From contig NZ_QVMM01000011.1 of NCBI RefSeq assembly GCF_010501065.1, positions 56,190 through 120,189 of the forward strand: DNA of 64,000 nt, written 5' to 3'. The notes beneath the pieces are model-generated. The model made no database searches. It was not told the DNA's origin and saw only the letters and a list, made by a program, of their open reading frames with translations. This document shows, one piece after another, positions 1 through 8,727 of this stretch. The position numbers were made by a program, and so were the translations under genes. This stretch comes from Dysgonomonas sp. 216. GTDB lineage: Bacteria; Bacteroidota; Bacteroidia; Bacteroidales; Dysgonomonadaceae. How positions within the stretch are numbered: position 1 is the stretch's first letter; every line of letters begins with the position of its first letter.

Positions 1-1
1 T

Positions 2-2437
2 ATTGACCAGGAGAATGTGGAGTTACCATCGGGTACAATTGAAGGAGACAATCTGGAACTTTCGATCCGGACATCGGGATTAATGCAAAGCCCCGAAGAA
101 TTTAATCAACTTATAATAAAGGAAGATAATTATAATGTTGTACGTTTCAGGGATATTGGCAGGGCTGAACTTGATACCGAAAATCGTAAAAATATTATGC
201 GCCGCAATGGTGTGCCTATGGTTAGTACGGTTATTTTGCCACAACCGGGGGCAAATCAGATTGAGATATCAGACGAAGTGAAGCTGCGTTTGGAACAAAT
301 GAAAAAAGATTTACCCGAGGATGTTCATCTGGATATAGCATTCGATAATACGAAGTTTATAAGGGCTTCGATTGATGAGGTTGAAGAAACTATATATGTT
401 GCCTTTGCACTTGTTGTGTTGGTTATATTCTTTTTCCTTCGCGATTGGCGTGTTACACTTGTTCCTTGTGTTGTTATTCCTGTATCTTTGGTTGGTGCAT
501 TTTTTATAATGTATCTTGCTGGTTTTTCTATAAATGTTTTATCTATGCTTGCGGTTGTACTAGCCGTTGGGCTTGTGGTTGATGATGCGATTGTTGTTAC
601 CGAGAATATTTATCTGAAAATAGAAAGTGGAATGAGGCCGCTTCAGGCGGGTATTGAGGGCTCGAAAGAGATATTTTTTGCTGTAATATCTACAACAATA
701 ACACTGGTTGCCGTGTTTTTCCCGATTGTGTTTTTGGAGGGTATGACCGGGCGGTTATTTAGGGAGTTTAGTATTGTAATATCGGGTGCTGTTATTATTT
801 CGTCATTTGTTGCTCTTACTTTTACGCCAATGTTGGCTTCGAAATTATTGAAGAAGACGGATCGCCCTAATTGGTTTTACCGTAAAACCGAACCATTTTT
901 CAGAGGCTTGAATTCTATATATCACAAAGCTTTAAGCTACTTTCTTGTACATAAAATAATAGCATTGCCCATTATTATTATAACCTTAGGTGTAATCGGG
1001 TATTTTATGTCAGTTATCCCTTCCGAAATGGCTCCTTTGGAAGATCGTTCGCAAATAGTTGTTCGAACTTCGGCTCCTGAGGGTGCAACATTCGAATTTT
1101 TAAGAGATTATAATGATCGTATAGCAGAGATTGCAGACTCTGTTATTCCTGAGAGAGAAACGAATATAAATCTGTCACGGAGCGGTTTTGGTATGATTCG
1201 AATTATGCTACCTGATATAAAAGATCGTAAACGCAGTCAGATGGAAATTGCAGATGAATTGTCGAGTGCATTGCGGAAGGAAACAGGAGCGAGGGCATTT
1301 GTTCAACAACAGTCTACTTTTGGAGGGCGGCGGTCTCGAATGCCTATTCAATATGTATTACAGGCTCCGAATATTGAAAAACTACAAGAGTTTATTCCTT
1401 TGTTTATGCAGAGAGTGAATGAAAGTCCTAAATTTCAGATGACGGACGTGAATCTTAAATTTACAAAGCCCGAAACAAAGGTTAATATAGATAGAGAAAA
1501 GGCGGCTTTATTAGGTGTGAGTACTCGCGATATTGGGCAAACATTACAATATGCACTTAGCGGACAGCGCATGGGGTATTTTTATATGAATGGAAAACAG
1601 TATCAGATATTGGGCGAAATAAACCGCCAGCAGCGTAATACTCCTCTCGATTTGAAAACTATTTATCTGAAAAATGCTACGGGAAATATGATTCAGATGG
1701 ATAATCTGGTAGAATTGGAAGAGAGTGTTGCCCCGCCTCAACTTTACAGGTATAATCGTTTCAACTCGGCAACGATATCGGCTGGTATGACTCCGGGAGT
1801 AAGTATGGGCGAGGCTTTGGACGAGATGGATAATATTGCAAAAGAGATATTAGACGAGTCGTTCCGTACAGCTTTGGATGGAGACTCGAAAGATTATAGG
1901 GAGAGTTCGTCCAGTCTTATGTTTGCTTTTGGATTAGCGGTAATCCTTATCTTCCTTATACTGGCTGCCCAGTTCGAAAGTTTTAAAGATCCGTTTGTTA
2001 TTATGCTTACAGTACCGTTGGCTATTGCAGGGGCGCTGGCTTTTATGTATAGTAGGGATATTACAATGAATATATTTAGCCAGATTGGTATTATTATGCT
2101 GATAGGTTTGGTTGCCAAGAATGGAATTCTGATTGTTGAATTTGCGAATCAACGACAGGAGGCCGGAATGAATAAACTTGATGCAATACAAGGTGCAGCA
2201 GTTCAGCGTTTACGCCCAATTCTTATGACAAGCTTTTCTACTATTTTGGGACTTATACCATTGGCATATGCCAGTGCCGAAGGTGCAAATGGGCGTATAG
2301 CTATGGGGGTTGCTGTAATCGGAGGTATGTTAGTGTCTACTTTCCTTACTATTTTTATTGTACCGGCTATGTATATGTATATATCGACAGACAGGTCGAA
2401 GCGTGATGCCAAAATGAAAAGTAAAGATCAGAATTAG
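2..2437 (+). CDS. RND efflux pump inner-membrane subunit (5' end outside window)
   Basis: This is the C-terminal 811 or so residues of a hydrophobe/amphiphile (HAE-1, AcrB-like) RND transporter, which exports drugs or other amphiphiles by proton antiport. The frame is open from the first bases of the window, so the GTG at 17 is not the start; about 200 N-terminal residues are missing. Visible landmarks are the TM4 motif GLVVDDAIVVTENIY, with the paired Asp of the proton relay, and the TM10 lysine in GLVAKNGILIVEFANQ. The two large periplasmic loops and the final TM helices are present. A TolC-family gene follows after 4 nt, so the pump and its outer-membrane channel are co-transcribed; the membrane-fusion protein is presumably upstream of the window. 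Substrate cannot be read from the sequence. Confidence 0.95.
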   Translation: MDQENVELPSGTIEGDNLELSIRTSGLMQSPEEFNQLIIKEDNYNVVRFRDIGRAELDTENRKNIMRRNGVPMVSTVILPQPGANQIEISDEVKLRLEQMKKDLPEDVHLDIAFDNTKFIRASIDEVEETIYVAFALVVLVIFFFLRDWRVTLVPCVVIPVSLVGAFFIMYLAGFSINVLSMLAVVLAVGLVVDDAIVVTENIYLKIESGMRPLQAGIEGSKEIFFAVISTTITLVAVFFPIVFLEGMTGRLFREFSIVISGAVIISSFVALTFTPMLASKLLKKTDRPNWFYRKTEPFFRGLNSIYHKALSYFLVHKIIALPIIIITLGVIGYFMSVIPSEMAPLEDRSQIVVRTSAPEGATFEFLRDYNDRIAEIADSVIPERETNINLSRSGFGMIRIMLPDIKDRKRSQMEIADELSSALRKETGARAFVQQQSTFGGRRSRMPIQYVLQAPNIEKLQEFIPLFMQRVNESPKFQMTDVNLKFTKPETKVNIDREKAALLGVSTRDIGQTLQYALSGQRMGYFYMNGKQYQILGEINRQQRNTPLDLKTIYLKNATGNMIQMDNLVELEESVAPPQLYRYNRFNSATISAGMTPGVSMGEALDEMDNIAKEILDESFRTALDGDSKDYRESSSSLMFAFGLAVILIFLILAAQFESFKDPFVIMLTVPLAIAGALAFMYSRDITMNIFSQIGIIMLIGLVAKNGILIVEFANQRQEAGMNKLDAIQGAAVQRLRPILMTSFSTILGLIPLAYASAEGANGRIAMGVAVIGGMLVSTFLTIFIVPAMYMYISTDRSKRDAKMKSKDQN

Positions 2438-2441
2438 AACA

Positions 2442-3758
2442 ATGAAAAAAATAATAATATTATTACTGGTAACAAGTCTCGGAAGTGTATCTGATGCTCA
2501 GTCTGTTTTAACATTAAAAAGAGGCATTGAATTGGGACTCGAAAAAAACTACGAAATACAGATAGTTCGAAACCAACAGCAAATATTAGATAATGATGTG
2601 ACTATAGGAAATGCCGGATATTTGCCAACGCTTGACTTGTCGACAGGCTACTCTGGTACGATTAATAATACCGATCAGCGTAAGCCTACAGGAGAAACCG
2701 TATCGAACGATGGTGTACATAACCAGACGTTAAACGCAGGCGTAAATTTAAACTGGACAATATTTGATGGCTTTAATATACAAGCAAATCATAGTCGGCT
2801 AAAAGAACTTAAATTGAGGGGTGAGTTAAATACTCGGCTAACTGTCGAAGATTTTATATCTCAGTTTACTACGGCTTATTATAATTATATAAAACAAACC
2901 ATTAGCTTGAAAAACCTTAAATACGCAGTATTATTGTCGAAGGAGCGAGTGAGGATTGTTGAAGCACGCCATAATATAGGAACAGCATCTATGCTCGAAT
3001 TGCAACAGGCACGGGTCGATTATAATACCGATAATTCGAAACTCATAAAACAACACGAGGTATTATATACTTTGCGTACCCGGTTGAATGAAATGATAGT
3101 TTCGGATAATATTGATAACAAATTAACTCTTGCCGATACTTTAATATCTTTTAATCCATTGCTTAACAAGGAAGAAATATTAGATAAAGCACTTCGTATT
3201 AATACAGAGCTATTGTTAGCTCAGAAGGAAGGAAGGCTAAGTCAGCTAAATCTCAGAATGTTGCAAAGCGAAAACTATCCATATCTTAAAGTGAATGCCG
3301 GGTATGGATATACGCAGAATGTGTACGAAACAGGAACTTATGACAGGGAGAAAAGGCTCGGTTTCAATTATGGAGTAACATTAGGATTTAATCTGTTCGA
3401 TGGTTTTAACCGCAGACGTAAACAAAAGAACGCAAAATTGGAGATTGAAAATAAGCAACTGGAGTATCAGCAAACAGAGTTAGCTGTAAGAGCTGATTTT
3501 GCCAATATGTGGATGGCTTACCTGAATAATATGAAGTTGGAAGGGCAGGAAAGAGATAATTTGAAAACTGCTAGGGCAAATTTTGATATAGCGATGGATC
3601 GTTACAAATTGGGTGATTTGGCCGGAATAGAAATAAGAGAAGCACAAAATAGTTTACTCGAAGCCGAAGAGCGTTTGGTGCAGTCGCAATACGATACTAA
3701 GCTATGCGAAATATCGTTGATGCTGATAAGCGGGCAAATAGTGAGTTATGTAGAATAA
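2442..3758 (+). CDS. TolC family outer-membrane efflux channel
   Basis: This 438-residue protein starts with a Sec signal peptide (MKKIIILLLVTSLGSVSDAQ) and has the duplicated long-helix architecture of TolC/OEP channels. Recurring helical stretches near residues 20-210 and 240-430 are rich in Ala, Gln and Asn, with the usual alternating L-x-x-A pattern (for example RVRIVEARHNIGTASMLEL and FDIAMDRYKLGDLAGIEIRE). It begins 4 nt after the stop of the RND gene and should form the outer-membrane exit duct for that pump. A clear intrinsic terminator follows, closing the operon. Confidence 0.93.
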   Translation: MKKIIILLLVTSLGSVSDAQSVLTLKRGIELGLEKNYEIQIVRNQQQILDNDVTIGNAGYLPTLDLSTGYSGTINNTDQRKPTGETVSNDGVHNQTLNAGVNLNWTIFDGFNIQANHSRLKELKLRGELNTRLTVEDFISQFTTAYYNYIKQTISLKNLKYAVLLSKERVRIVEARHNIGTASMLELQQARVDYNTDNSKLIKQHEVLYTLRTRLNEMIVSDNIDNKLTLADTLISFNPLLNKEEILDKALRINTELLLAQKEGRLSQLNLRMLQSENYPYLKVNAGYGYTQNVYETGTYDREKRLGFNYGVTLGFNLFDGFNRRRKQKNAKLEIENKQLEYQQTELAVRADFANMWMAYLNNMKLEGQERDNLKTARANFDIAMDRYKLGDLAGIEIREAQNSLLEAEERLVQSQYDTKLCEISLMLISGQIVSYVE

Positions 3759-3783
3759 ATGACCATTTGTGCTAATAAACATA

Positions 3784-3808
3784 AAGAGGCTTATGGCTTC
3801 TTTTTTTT
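3784..3808 (+). terminator. Rho-independent terminator after the first efflux operon
   Basis: A 7-bp stem (AAGAGGC with GCTTCTT, one G-U pair) with a 5-nt loop is followed by an unbroken T run to 3808. It lies 26 nt after the TolC stop. Confidence 0.8.
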
Positions 3809-3892
3809 GTGAGAGAGTAAGATAATTATTGCTATAATACTAAATTGACCTCAAAAAGTGTTAATAAAATAAATATTTTTACATTTATATCG

Positions 3893-3907
3893 CACTTATT
3901 ATAAGTG
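3893..3907. promoter_or_regulatory. Perfect 15-bp palindrome, probable MarR operator
   Basis: CACTTATTATAAGTG reads as two 7-bp arms around one central base. It ends 7 nt before a TATATTTG -7 box and 36 nt before the marR ATG, exactly where a repressor would block RNA polymerase. MarR-family proteins are known to bind such short palindromes in their own promoters. That this is the MarR site is inferred from position and symmetry. Confidence 0.65.
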
Positions 3908-3914
3908 TGCTTAT

Positions 3915-3922
3915 TATATTTG
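3915..3922 (+). promoter_or_regulatory. Bacteroidetes -7 box for the marR efflux operon
   Basis: TATATTTG fits the TAnnTTTG consensus. No TTTG -33 element is visible at normal spacing; the palindrome occupies that area. The box makes the upstream GTG at 3905 untenable as the marR start. Confidence 0.65.
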
Positions 3923-3943
3923 CAGCTCAAAATAGCAGGTTAT

Positions 3944-4408
3944 ATGGAAAAAGATTGTTTTCAACCCCGGAATGCAGGCGAAGAATTTGGTTTTCTTATT
4001 TGGCAGATAATGAAATACTGGCAAAGAGGAAAGCATCGTCTGTTAGACGAGTTTGGGATAACTGCATCGCAGATGGAAATATTGTCGGCTATTTACCATT
4101 TGAATCAAGAAGGGCAAGAAGTTCCTCAGATATTGGTTTCGAACATGACAAATGTTGACCCTATGACTACTTCTACAATAATGCGGAATCTTCAAAAAAA
4201 GAAACTGATAAGTCGTAGGGCAAGTAAGAATGATACCCGAGCCAGAGTTGTAGAAATAACTGAAAAAGGGGCAGATGTGCTTCAGAGGGCTATGGAAAAA
4301 GTTAAGGGTTCGACAGCTCAATTGCTAAAAGAAGTAGATGAAGAAGCATTGAAAACTCAGTTGAGAGAACTTTTGAATGCATTAATAAAATTAAACCAAC
4401 AAAATTAA
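3944..4408 (+). CDS. MarR family transcriptional regulator
   Basis: This 154-residue winged-helix repressor heads an RND efflux operon. I start it at the ATG at 3944 (MEKDCFQPRNAGEEFGFLIW) rather than at the GTG at 3905, because the latter lies inside the palindrome and upstream of the -7 box. The helix-turn-helix region is LDEFGITASQMEILSAIYHL through VDPMTTSTIMRNLQKKKLIS, followed by the wing with the characteristic SKNDTRARVVEITEKGADVL (D-x-R motif). The C-terminal helix gives the dimerisation arm. The membrane-fusion gene follows after 18 nt. It probably represses its own operon and is released by a pump substrate; the ligand is unknown. Confidence 0.9.
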   Translation: MEKDCFQPRNAGEEFGFLIWQIMKYWQRGKHRLLDEFGITASQMEILSAIYHLNQEGQEVPQILVSNMTNVDPMTTSTIMRNLQKKKLISRRASKNDTRARVVEITEKGADVLQRAMEKVKGSTAQLLKEVDEEALKTQLRELLNALIKLNQQN

Positions 4409-4426
4409 TTTAATTAAATATTAGGT

Positions 4427-5527
4427 ATGAGCTTGAAAAAGGTTAGTTTAGGAATTTTTTCATTGTTATTGATGGCGTCATGTGGTAGCAAGCAAGAGCA
4501 AGCCGAAGCACCGTTAATGGAGTATAAAACAATGGTATTAAGTGAACAGAATGCGACTTTAGAGACGTCGTATGCTGCTACTATTAAAGGACAGGAAGAT
4601 ATTGAGATAAGGCCTCGTATTGATGGTTTTATCGATGCTATTTATGTGGATGAAGGTTCGGTTGTAAAAAAAGGACAGACATTATTTAAAATAAATTCTC
4701 CGACAGCCGATCAGAATATCCGTACGTCAAAAGCGCAGGTCGAAAGTGCAAAGGCAGCAGCAAAAACTGCTGAGATTAATGTAACAAGCCTTCGTCCCCT
4801 TGCGGCAAAAGGAATAATAAGTAATACTCAATTGCAAACAGCCGAAAATAGTTATGCTACGGCAATGGCTAGTGTTGCACAGGCTGAGGCTGCATTAACA
4901 AATGCACAGGCTATGCTTGGTTGGACAAACGTTTCGAGCCCTGTTGATGGAATTGTAGGAGCAATACCTTTCCGTCAAGGGAGTTTGGTAAATAATTCCA
5001 ATACATTGACTACAGTAGCAAATACTAAAAATGTGTATGTTTATTTTTCACTGAATGAGAAAGATCTGTTTAATTTGTTGAATAAATTGGATGGAAATAC
5101 TCAGGCTGAGAAGATTAAAAACATGCCGGAAGTTTCGTTAGTTTTGGCAAATGGCGATAAATATCCTGAGAAAGGAAAAATATCTACTATTACAGGTCAG
5201 GTAAATGTAAGTACCGGTTCGGTAAATATGAGAGCCGATTTTCCGAATAAAGATGGTTTGCTGAGAAGCGGATTTAGCGGTAAGGTTATTATGCCTAATT
5301 ATGTAGAAAATACATTTGTTATTCCTCAAGCATCAACATTTAAGAAACAAGATAAAGTAGTGGCTTACAAAGTTCAAGGCGACTCGGTAGTTGAAGCTAT
5401 AATCTCAGTTCTTCCATTACCTGATGGTCAACAATATGTTGTTACAAATGGGCTTAATACAGGAGATCGAATTGTAACCGAAGGTTTGGCAACATTAAGT
5501 GTTGGTAAGAAAATTATAGCAAAATAA
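4427..5527 (+). CDS. RND efflux periplasmic adaptor (membrane fusion lipoprotein)
   Basis: This 366-residue AcrA/MexA-type adaptor has a lipoprotein signal (LLMASC, Cys at about 19), so it should be anchored in the inner membrane on the periplasmic side. The barrel-sandwich (lipoyl-like) hybrid domain has its first half near residues 55-85 (IRPRIDGFIDAIYVDEGSVV) and its second half near 165-190 (VSSPVDGIVGAIPFRQGSLV). A helical hairpin of Ala/Gln-rich heptads lies between them. Beta-barrel and membrane-proximal domains follow to the C-terminus. It is the second gene of marR-MFP-RND-OMF and would bridge the next two gene products. Confidence 0.94.
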   Translation: MSLKKVSLGIFSLLLMASCGSKQEQAEAPLMEYKTMVLSEQNATLETSYAATIKGQEDIEIRPRIDGFIDAIYVDEGSVVKKGQTLFKINSPTADQNIRTSKAQVESAKAAAKTAEINVTSLRPLAAKGIISNTQLQTAENSYATAMASVAQAEAALTNAQAMLGWTNVSSPVDGIVGAIPFRQGSLVNNSNTLTTVANTKNVYVYFSLNEKDLFNLLNKLDGNTQAEKIKNMPEVSLVLANGDKYPEKGKISTITGQVNVSTGSVNMRADFPNKDGLLRSGFSGKVIMPNYVENTFVIPQASTFKKQDKVVAYKVQGDSVVEAIISVLPLPDGQQYVVTNGLNTGDRIVTEGLATLSVGKKIIAK

Positions 5528-5562
5528 GTCAATTATTCAGATCATAATAAAAAATATATACA

Positions 5563-8500
5563 ATGTTAAGAACATTTATAGACAGGCCCGTACTATCAAC
5601 CGTGATATCTATTATCATTGTTGTGTTGGGGATTATAGGCCTAGTAACATTGCCTGTGGAACAATATCCGGATATTGCGCCACCAACAGTACAGGTGTCA
5701 GCAACATATCCGGGGGCTAATGCCGATGTGGTAATGAACAGTGTGGTTATACCACTCGAAGAGCAAATAAATGGAGTAGAGGGTATGACATATATGACAT
5801 CTACTGCCATGAATAATGGTATGGCTACCATTCGGGTATTTTTTAAACAAGGGGTTAATCCCGATATTGCTGCGGTAAACGTACAAAATCTTGCCGCCCG
5901 TGCAAATCCTTTATTACCAGCTGAGGTAACACAAACAGGGGTAACCGTACAAAAGCAACAGAATAGTACTATTCTGGGTTTAACAATATCGACAGAGAAT
6001 CCCGATTACGATGGTGAGTTTATTCAAAACTATGCTAATATAAATATTCTGCCTCAAATTAAACGTGTTTATGGGGTAGGGGATGCCAATGTATTTGGGG
6101 CAAAAGACTATTCGATGCGTGTATGGTTAAAGCCCGATGTTATGGCTTCTTACAAAATATCAGCGCAAGAAGTTATTGCTGCTTTGCAAGATCAGAATAT
6201 AGAAGCTGCTCCGGGAGAGCTTGGAGCTAATAGTAATCAGGCATTTCAGTATACATTAAAGTTTACGGGTAAATTAAAAACAGCCGAACAATTTCAGGAT
6301 ATTATTATTCGCTCGCAAGGCGGGCAACTTCTACGTTTAAAAGATGTTGCAAATGTAGAACTAGGTGCGGTAAGTTATGCTGTGTATTCTAAAATGAATA
6401 AGAATGAAGAATCGGTCTTCATTTCAATTAGCCAAACAGCAGGTTCTAATGCTCAGCAAGTAATCGAAGATGTAAAAGCTGTACTAAAAGAAGCCGAATT
6501 AACTTTGCCGGCAGGAGTAAAGGTTAACTATATAATGGACTCCAGCGAATTCCTTGATGAGTCGATAAGCAAAGTAGTTTCTACTTTAATCGAGGCGTTC
6601 TTACTTGTGTTCTTAGTTGTATTTGTTTTCTTGCAGGATGTTCGTTCAACATTGATACCTGCTATAGCTGTACCTGTGGCTATTGTCGGAACATTCTTCT
6701 TTTTGCAGGTATTTGGTTTCTCTATAAACTTGCTTACTCTGTTTGCGTTAGTATTGGCTATTGGTATTGTGGTGGACGATGCTATTGTGGTCGTCGAGGC
6801 TGTCCATGCCCAATTGGACGCGGGAGAGAAAGACCCTCGCGAAGCAACTTTGAAGGCGATGAAAGAAATAGCTCCGGCTATTATTTCTATAACCTTGGTT
6901 ATGTCTGCGGTATTTATTCCAGTGAGTTTTATTGGAGGAACAACAGGTATATTTTTCCAGCAATTCGGATTAACTCTTGCCGTCTCAATTCTTATATCGG
7001 CAGTGAATGCCTTAACGCTAAGTCCGGCTCTTTGTGCATTATTCCTGAAAGGACACGACGAGAATGAACATGGTAAGAAGAAAAACTTTATAGAGAAGTT
7101 CTACTACTATTTTAATATAGCCTTTAATGCAGGAACTCGTAAATATAAGAACTCTTTGCACTTCTTAGGAAAAAAAGGACATCGTTGGATCACTCTAGCT
7201 ATAATTTTGGTGGCATCTGTAATTTTGTTCGGCTTAATGAAAGTGTTACCAACCGGATTTGTGCCGAATGAAGATAGTGGTGGTGTAATGGGATTCGTAA
7301 CTTTGCCTCCGGGAGCATCGCTCGACCGTTCCGATTCGATTGTAAATAAAGTTATAGATATAGCTCAGGAAATAGAAGGGGTACAAAGTGTAACTAATAT
7401 CACAGGGGTTAACTTTATGAGTGGTTTAGGTAGCTCGTATGGTACTGTTATCGTAAAGATGGACCCATGGGGTGAACGTAAACTTACAACAAATGAGGTC
7501 GCTAATATTTTAACTCAAAAAACCAAAGAGATAAATGAAGCTACATTCTTCTTTATGGCAACACCAACCCTGCAAGGGTTTGGGCTTGGTTTCGGGGTCG
7601 AAATGCAGATGCAAGACCGTATGGGGGGCGATATAAACGAGTTTTATGAGTTTACAAAAGATTTTGTAGCTAAAATGAATGCTCGGGACGATGTTATGGC
7701 TGCAATGACTAACTTCAATCCTAACTTCCCTCAAAAACAGATAGATGCAGATATTGCGAAGATTAAAGCTGCAGGACTGACGCTTTCGCAAGTGATGGGT
7801 ACTTTACAGGCCTATATCGGAAGTTATTATGTATCTAACTTTAACCTGTTTGGTAAACAGTTCCGTATTATGATGCAGGCAGGACCTGAGTACAGAGCAA
7901 ATGAAGCGGATATTAGTGGTCTGTTTGTTCAAACAGCTTCGGGAGAAATGGCTCCGATAACAGAGTTTATTTCGATTACCGATATTTCGGCACCTCAAAC
8001 ATTGAACCGATTTAATATGTATTCATCTATGGACGTAACTATTATTCCAAACATGATAGATGGTTATGGTAGTGGTGATATAATTAAGGTTGTAGAAGAA
8101 ATGAAAGCCGATTTTCCAGCTAACTATACCTTTGAATATGCAGGTATGACTCGCGAAGAGGCCGGATCAGGTAGCCAAACTGTTATAATATTTGGTATAT
8201 GTTTGATATTCGTATATCTGCTGTTGGCTGCGCTTTACGAAAGCTATATTTTGCCATTGGCTGTAATATTCTCGTTACCGGTCGGATTAGCAGGGGTGTT
8301 TATATTCCTTATGTTATTCGGGGTAAGATTGGGTATTGTAAACAATATATATGTGCAGATATCGATGATTATGTTAATTGGGCTTCTTGCTAAAAATGCC
8401 ATCCTTATTGTTGAGTATGCTATACAGCGTCGCCAACAGGGAATGAGTATTGTTGAGGCGGCTGTTAATGGTGCTGTAGCCCGTTTACGTCCTATTTTGA

Positions 8501-8715
8501 TGACATCGTTTGCATTTATATTCGGTCTTCTACCTCTGGCCCTTTCAACAGGTGCGGGAGCTTTGGGTAACAAGTCTATTGGTATTAGTGCCATTGGAGG
8601 TATGTTTATCGGTACAATGTTAGGTATTCTGATTATACCAACGCTGTATATAATGTTCCAAAGCTTGCAAGAGCGTTTCAGTGGAAAAGATCCGAGAAGT
8701 AAAACAACAAAATAA
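5563..8715 (+). CDS. RND multidrug efflux inner-membrane transporter (AcrB-like, complete)
   Basis: This full-length HAE-1 transporter has 1050 residues, the normal size for AcrB homologues. It begins with the typical MLRTFIDRPVLSTVISIIIV, where the first TM helix leads into the porter domain. TM4 carries GIVVDDAIVVVEAVHAQLDAG with the proton-relay Asp pair, and TM10 carries LLAKNAILIVEYAIQRRQQG with the coupling Lys. The FGFGLGFGVEMQMQDR-type stretch belongs to the porter subdomains. It lies between its adaptor (35 nt upstream) and an outer-membrane factor (12 nt downstream), making a self-contained tripartite pump. The exported compounds are not predictable from sequence. Confidence 0.97.
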   Translation: MLRTFIDRPVLSTVISIIIVVLGIIGLVTLPVEQYPDIAPPTVQVSATYPGANADVVMNSVVIPLEEQINGVEGMTYMTSTAMNNGMATIRVFFKQGVNPDIAAVNVQNLAARANPLLPAEVTQTGVTVQKQQNSTILGLTISTENPDYDGEFIQNYANINILPQIKRVYGVGDANVFGAKDYSMRVWLKPDVMASYKISAQEVIAALQDQNIEAAPGELGANSNQAFQYTLKFTGKLKTAEQFQDIIIRSQGGQLLRLKDVANVELGAVSYAVYSKMNKNEESVFISISQTAGSNAQQVIEDVKAVLKEAELTLPAGVKVNYIMDSSEFLDESISKVVSTLIEAFLLVFLVVFVFLQDVRSTLIPAIAVPVAIVGTFFFLQVFGFSINLLTLFALVLAIGIVVDDAIVVVEAVHAQLDAGEKDPREATLKAMKEIAPAIISITLVMSAVFIPVSFIGGTTGIFFQQFGLTLAVSILISAVNALTLSPALCALFLKGHDENEHGKKKNFIEKFYYYFNIAFNAGTRKYKNSLHFLGKKGHRWITLAIILVASVILFGLMKVLPTGFVPNEDSGGVMGFVTLPPGASLDRSDSIVNKVIDIAQEIEGVQSVTNITGVNFMSGLGSSYGTVIVKMDPWGERKLTTNEVANILTQKTKEINEATFFFMATPTLQGFGLGFGVEMQMQDRMGGDINEFYEFTKDFVAKMNARDDVMAAMTNFNPNFPQKQIDADIAKIKAAGLTLSQVMGTLQAYIGSYYVSNFNLFGKQFRIMMQAGPEYRANEADISGLFVQTASGEMAPITEFISITDISAPQTLNRFNMYSSMDVTIIPNMIDGYGSGDIIKVVEEMKADFPANYTFEYAGMTREEAGSGSQTVIIFGICLIFVYLLLAALYESYILPLAVIFSLPVGLAGVFIFLMLFGVRLGIVNNIYVQISMIMLIGLLAKNAILIVEYAIQRRQQGMSIVEAAVNGAVARLRPILMTSFAFIFGLLPLALSTGAGALGNKSIGISAIGGMFIGTMLGILIIPTLYIMFQSLQERFSGKDPRSKTTK

Positions 8716-8727
8716 TAGCACAAGAAT

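Noticed and set aside
1..2437. First RND gene as a truncated pseudogene
   Set aside because: The frame is open through base 2 and simply continues out of the window; nothing inside it is broken.
3905..3943. GTG at 3905 as the marR start
   Set aside because: It falls inside the palindrome and upstream of the -7 box; the ATG at 3944 fits the family N-terminus.
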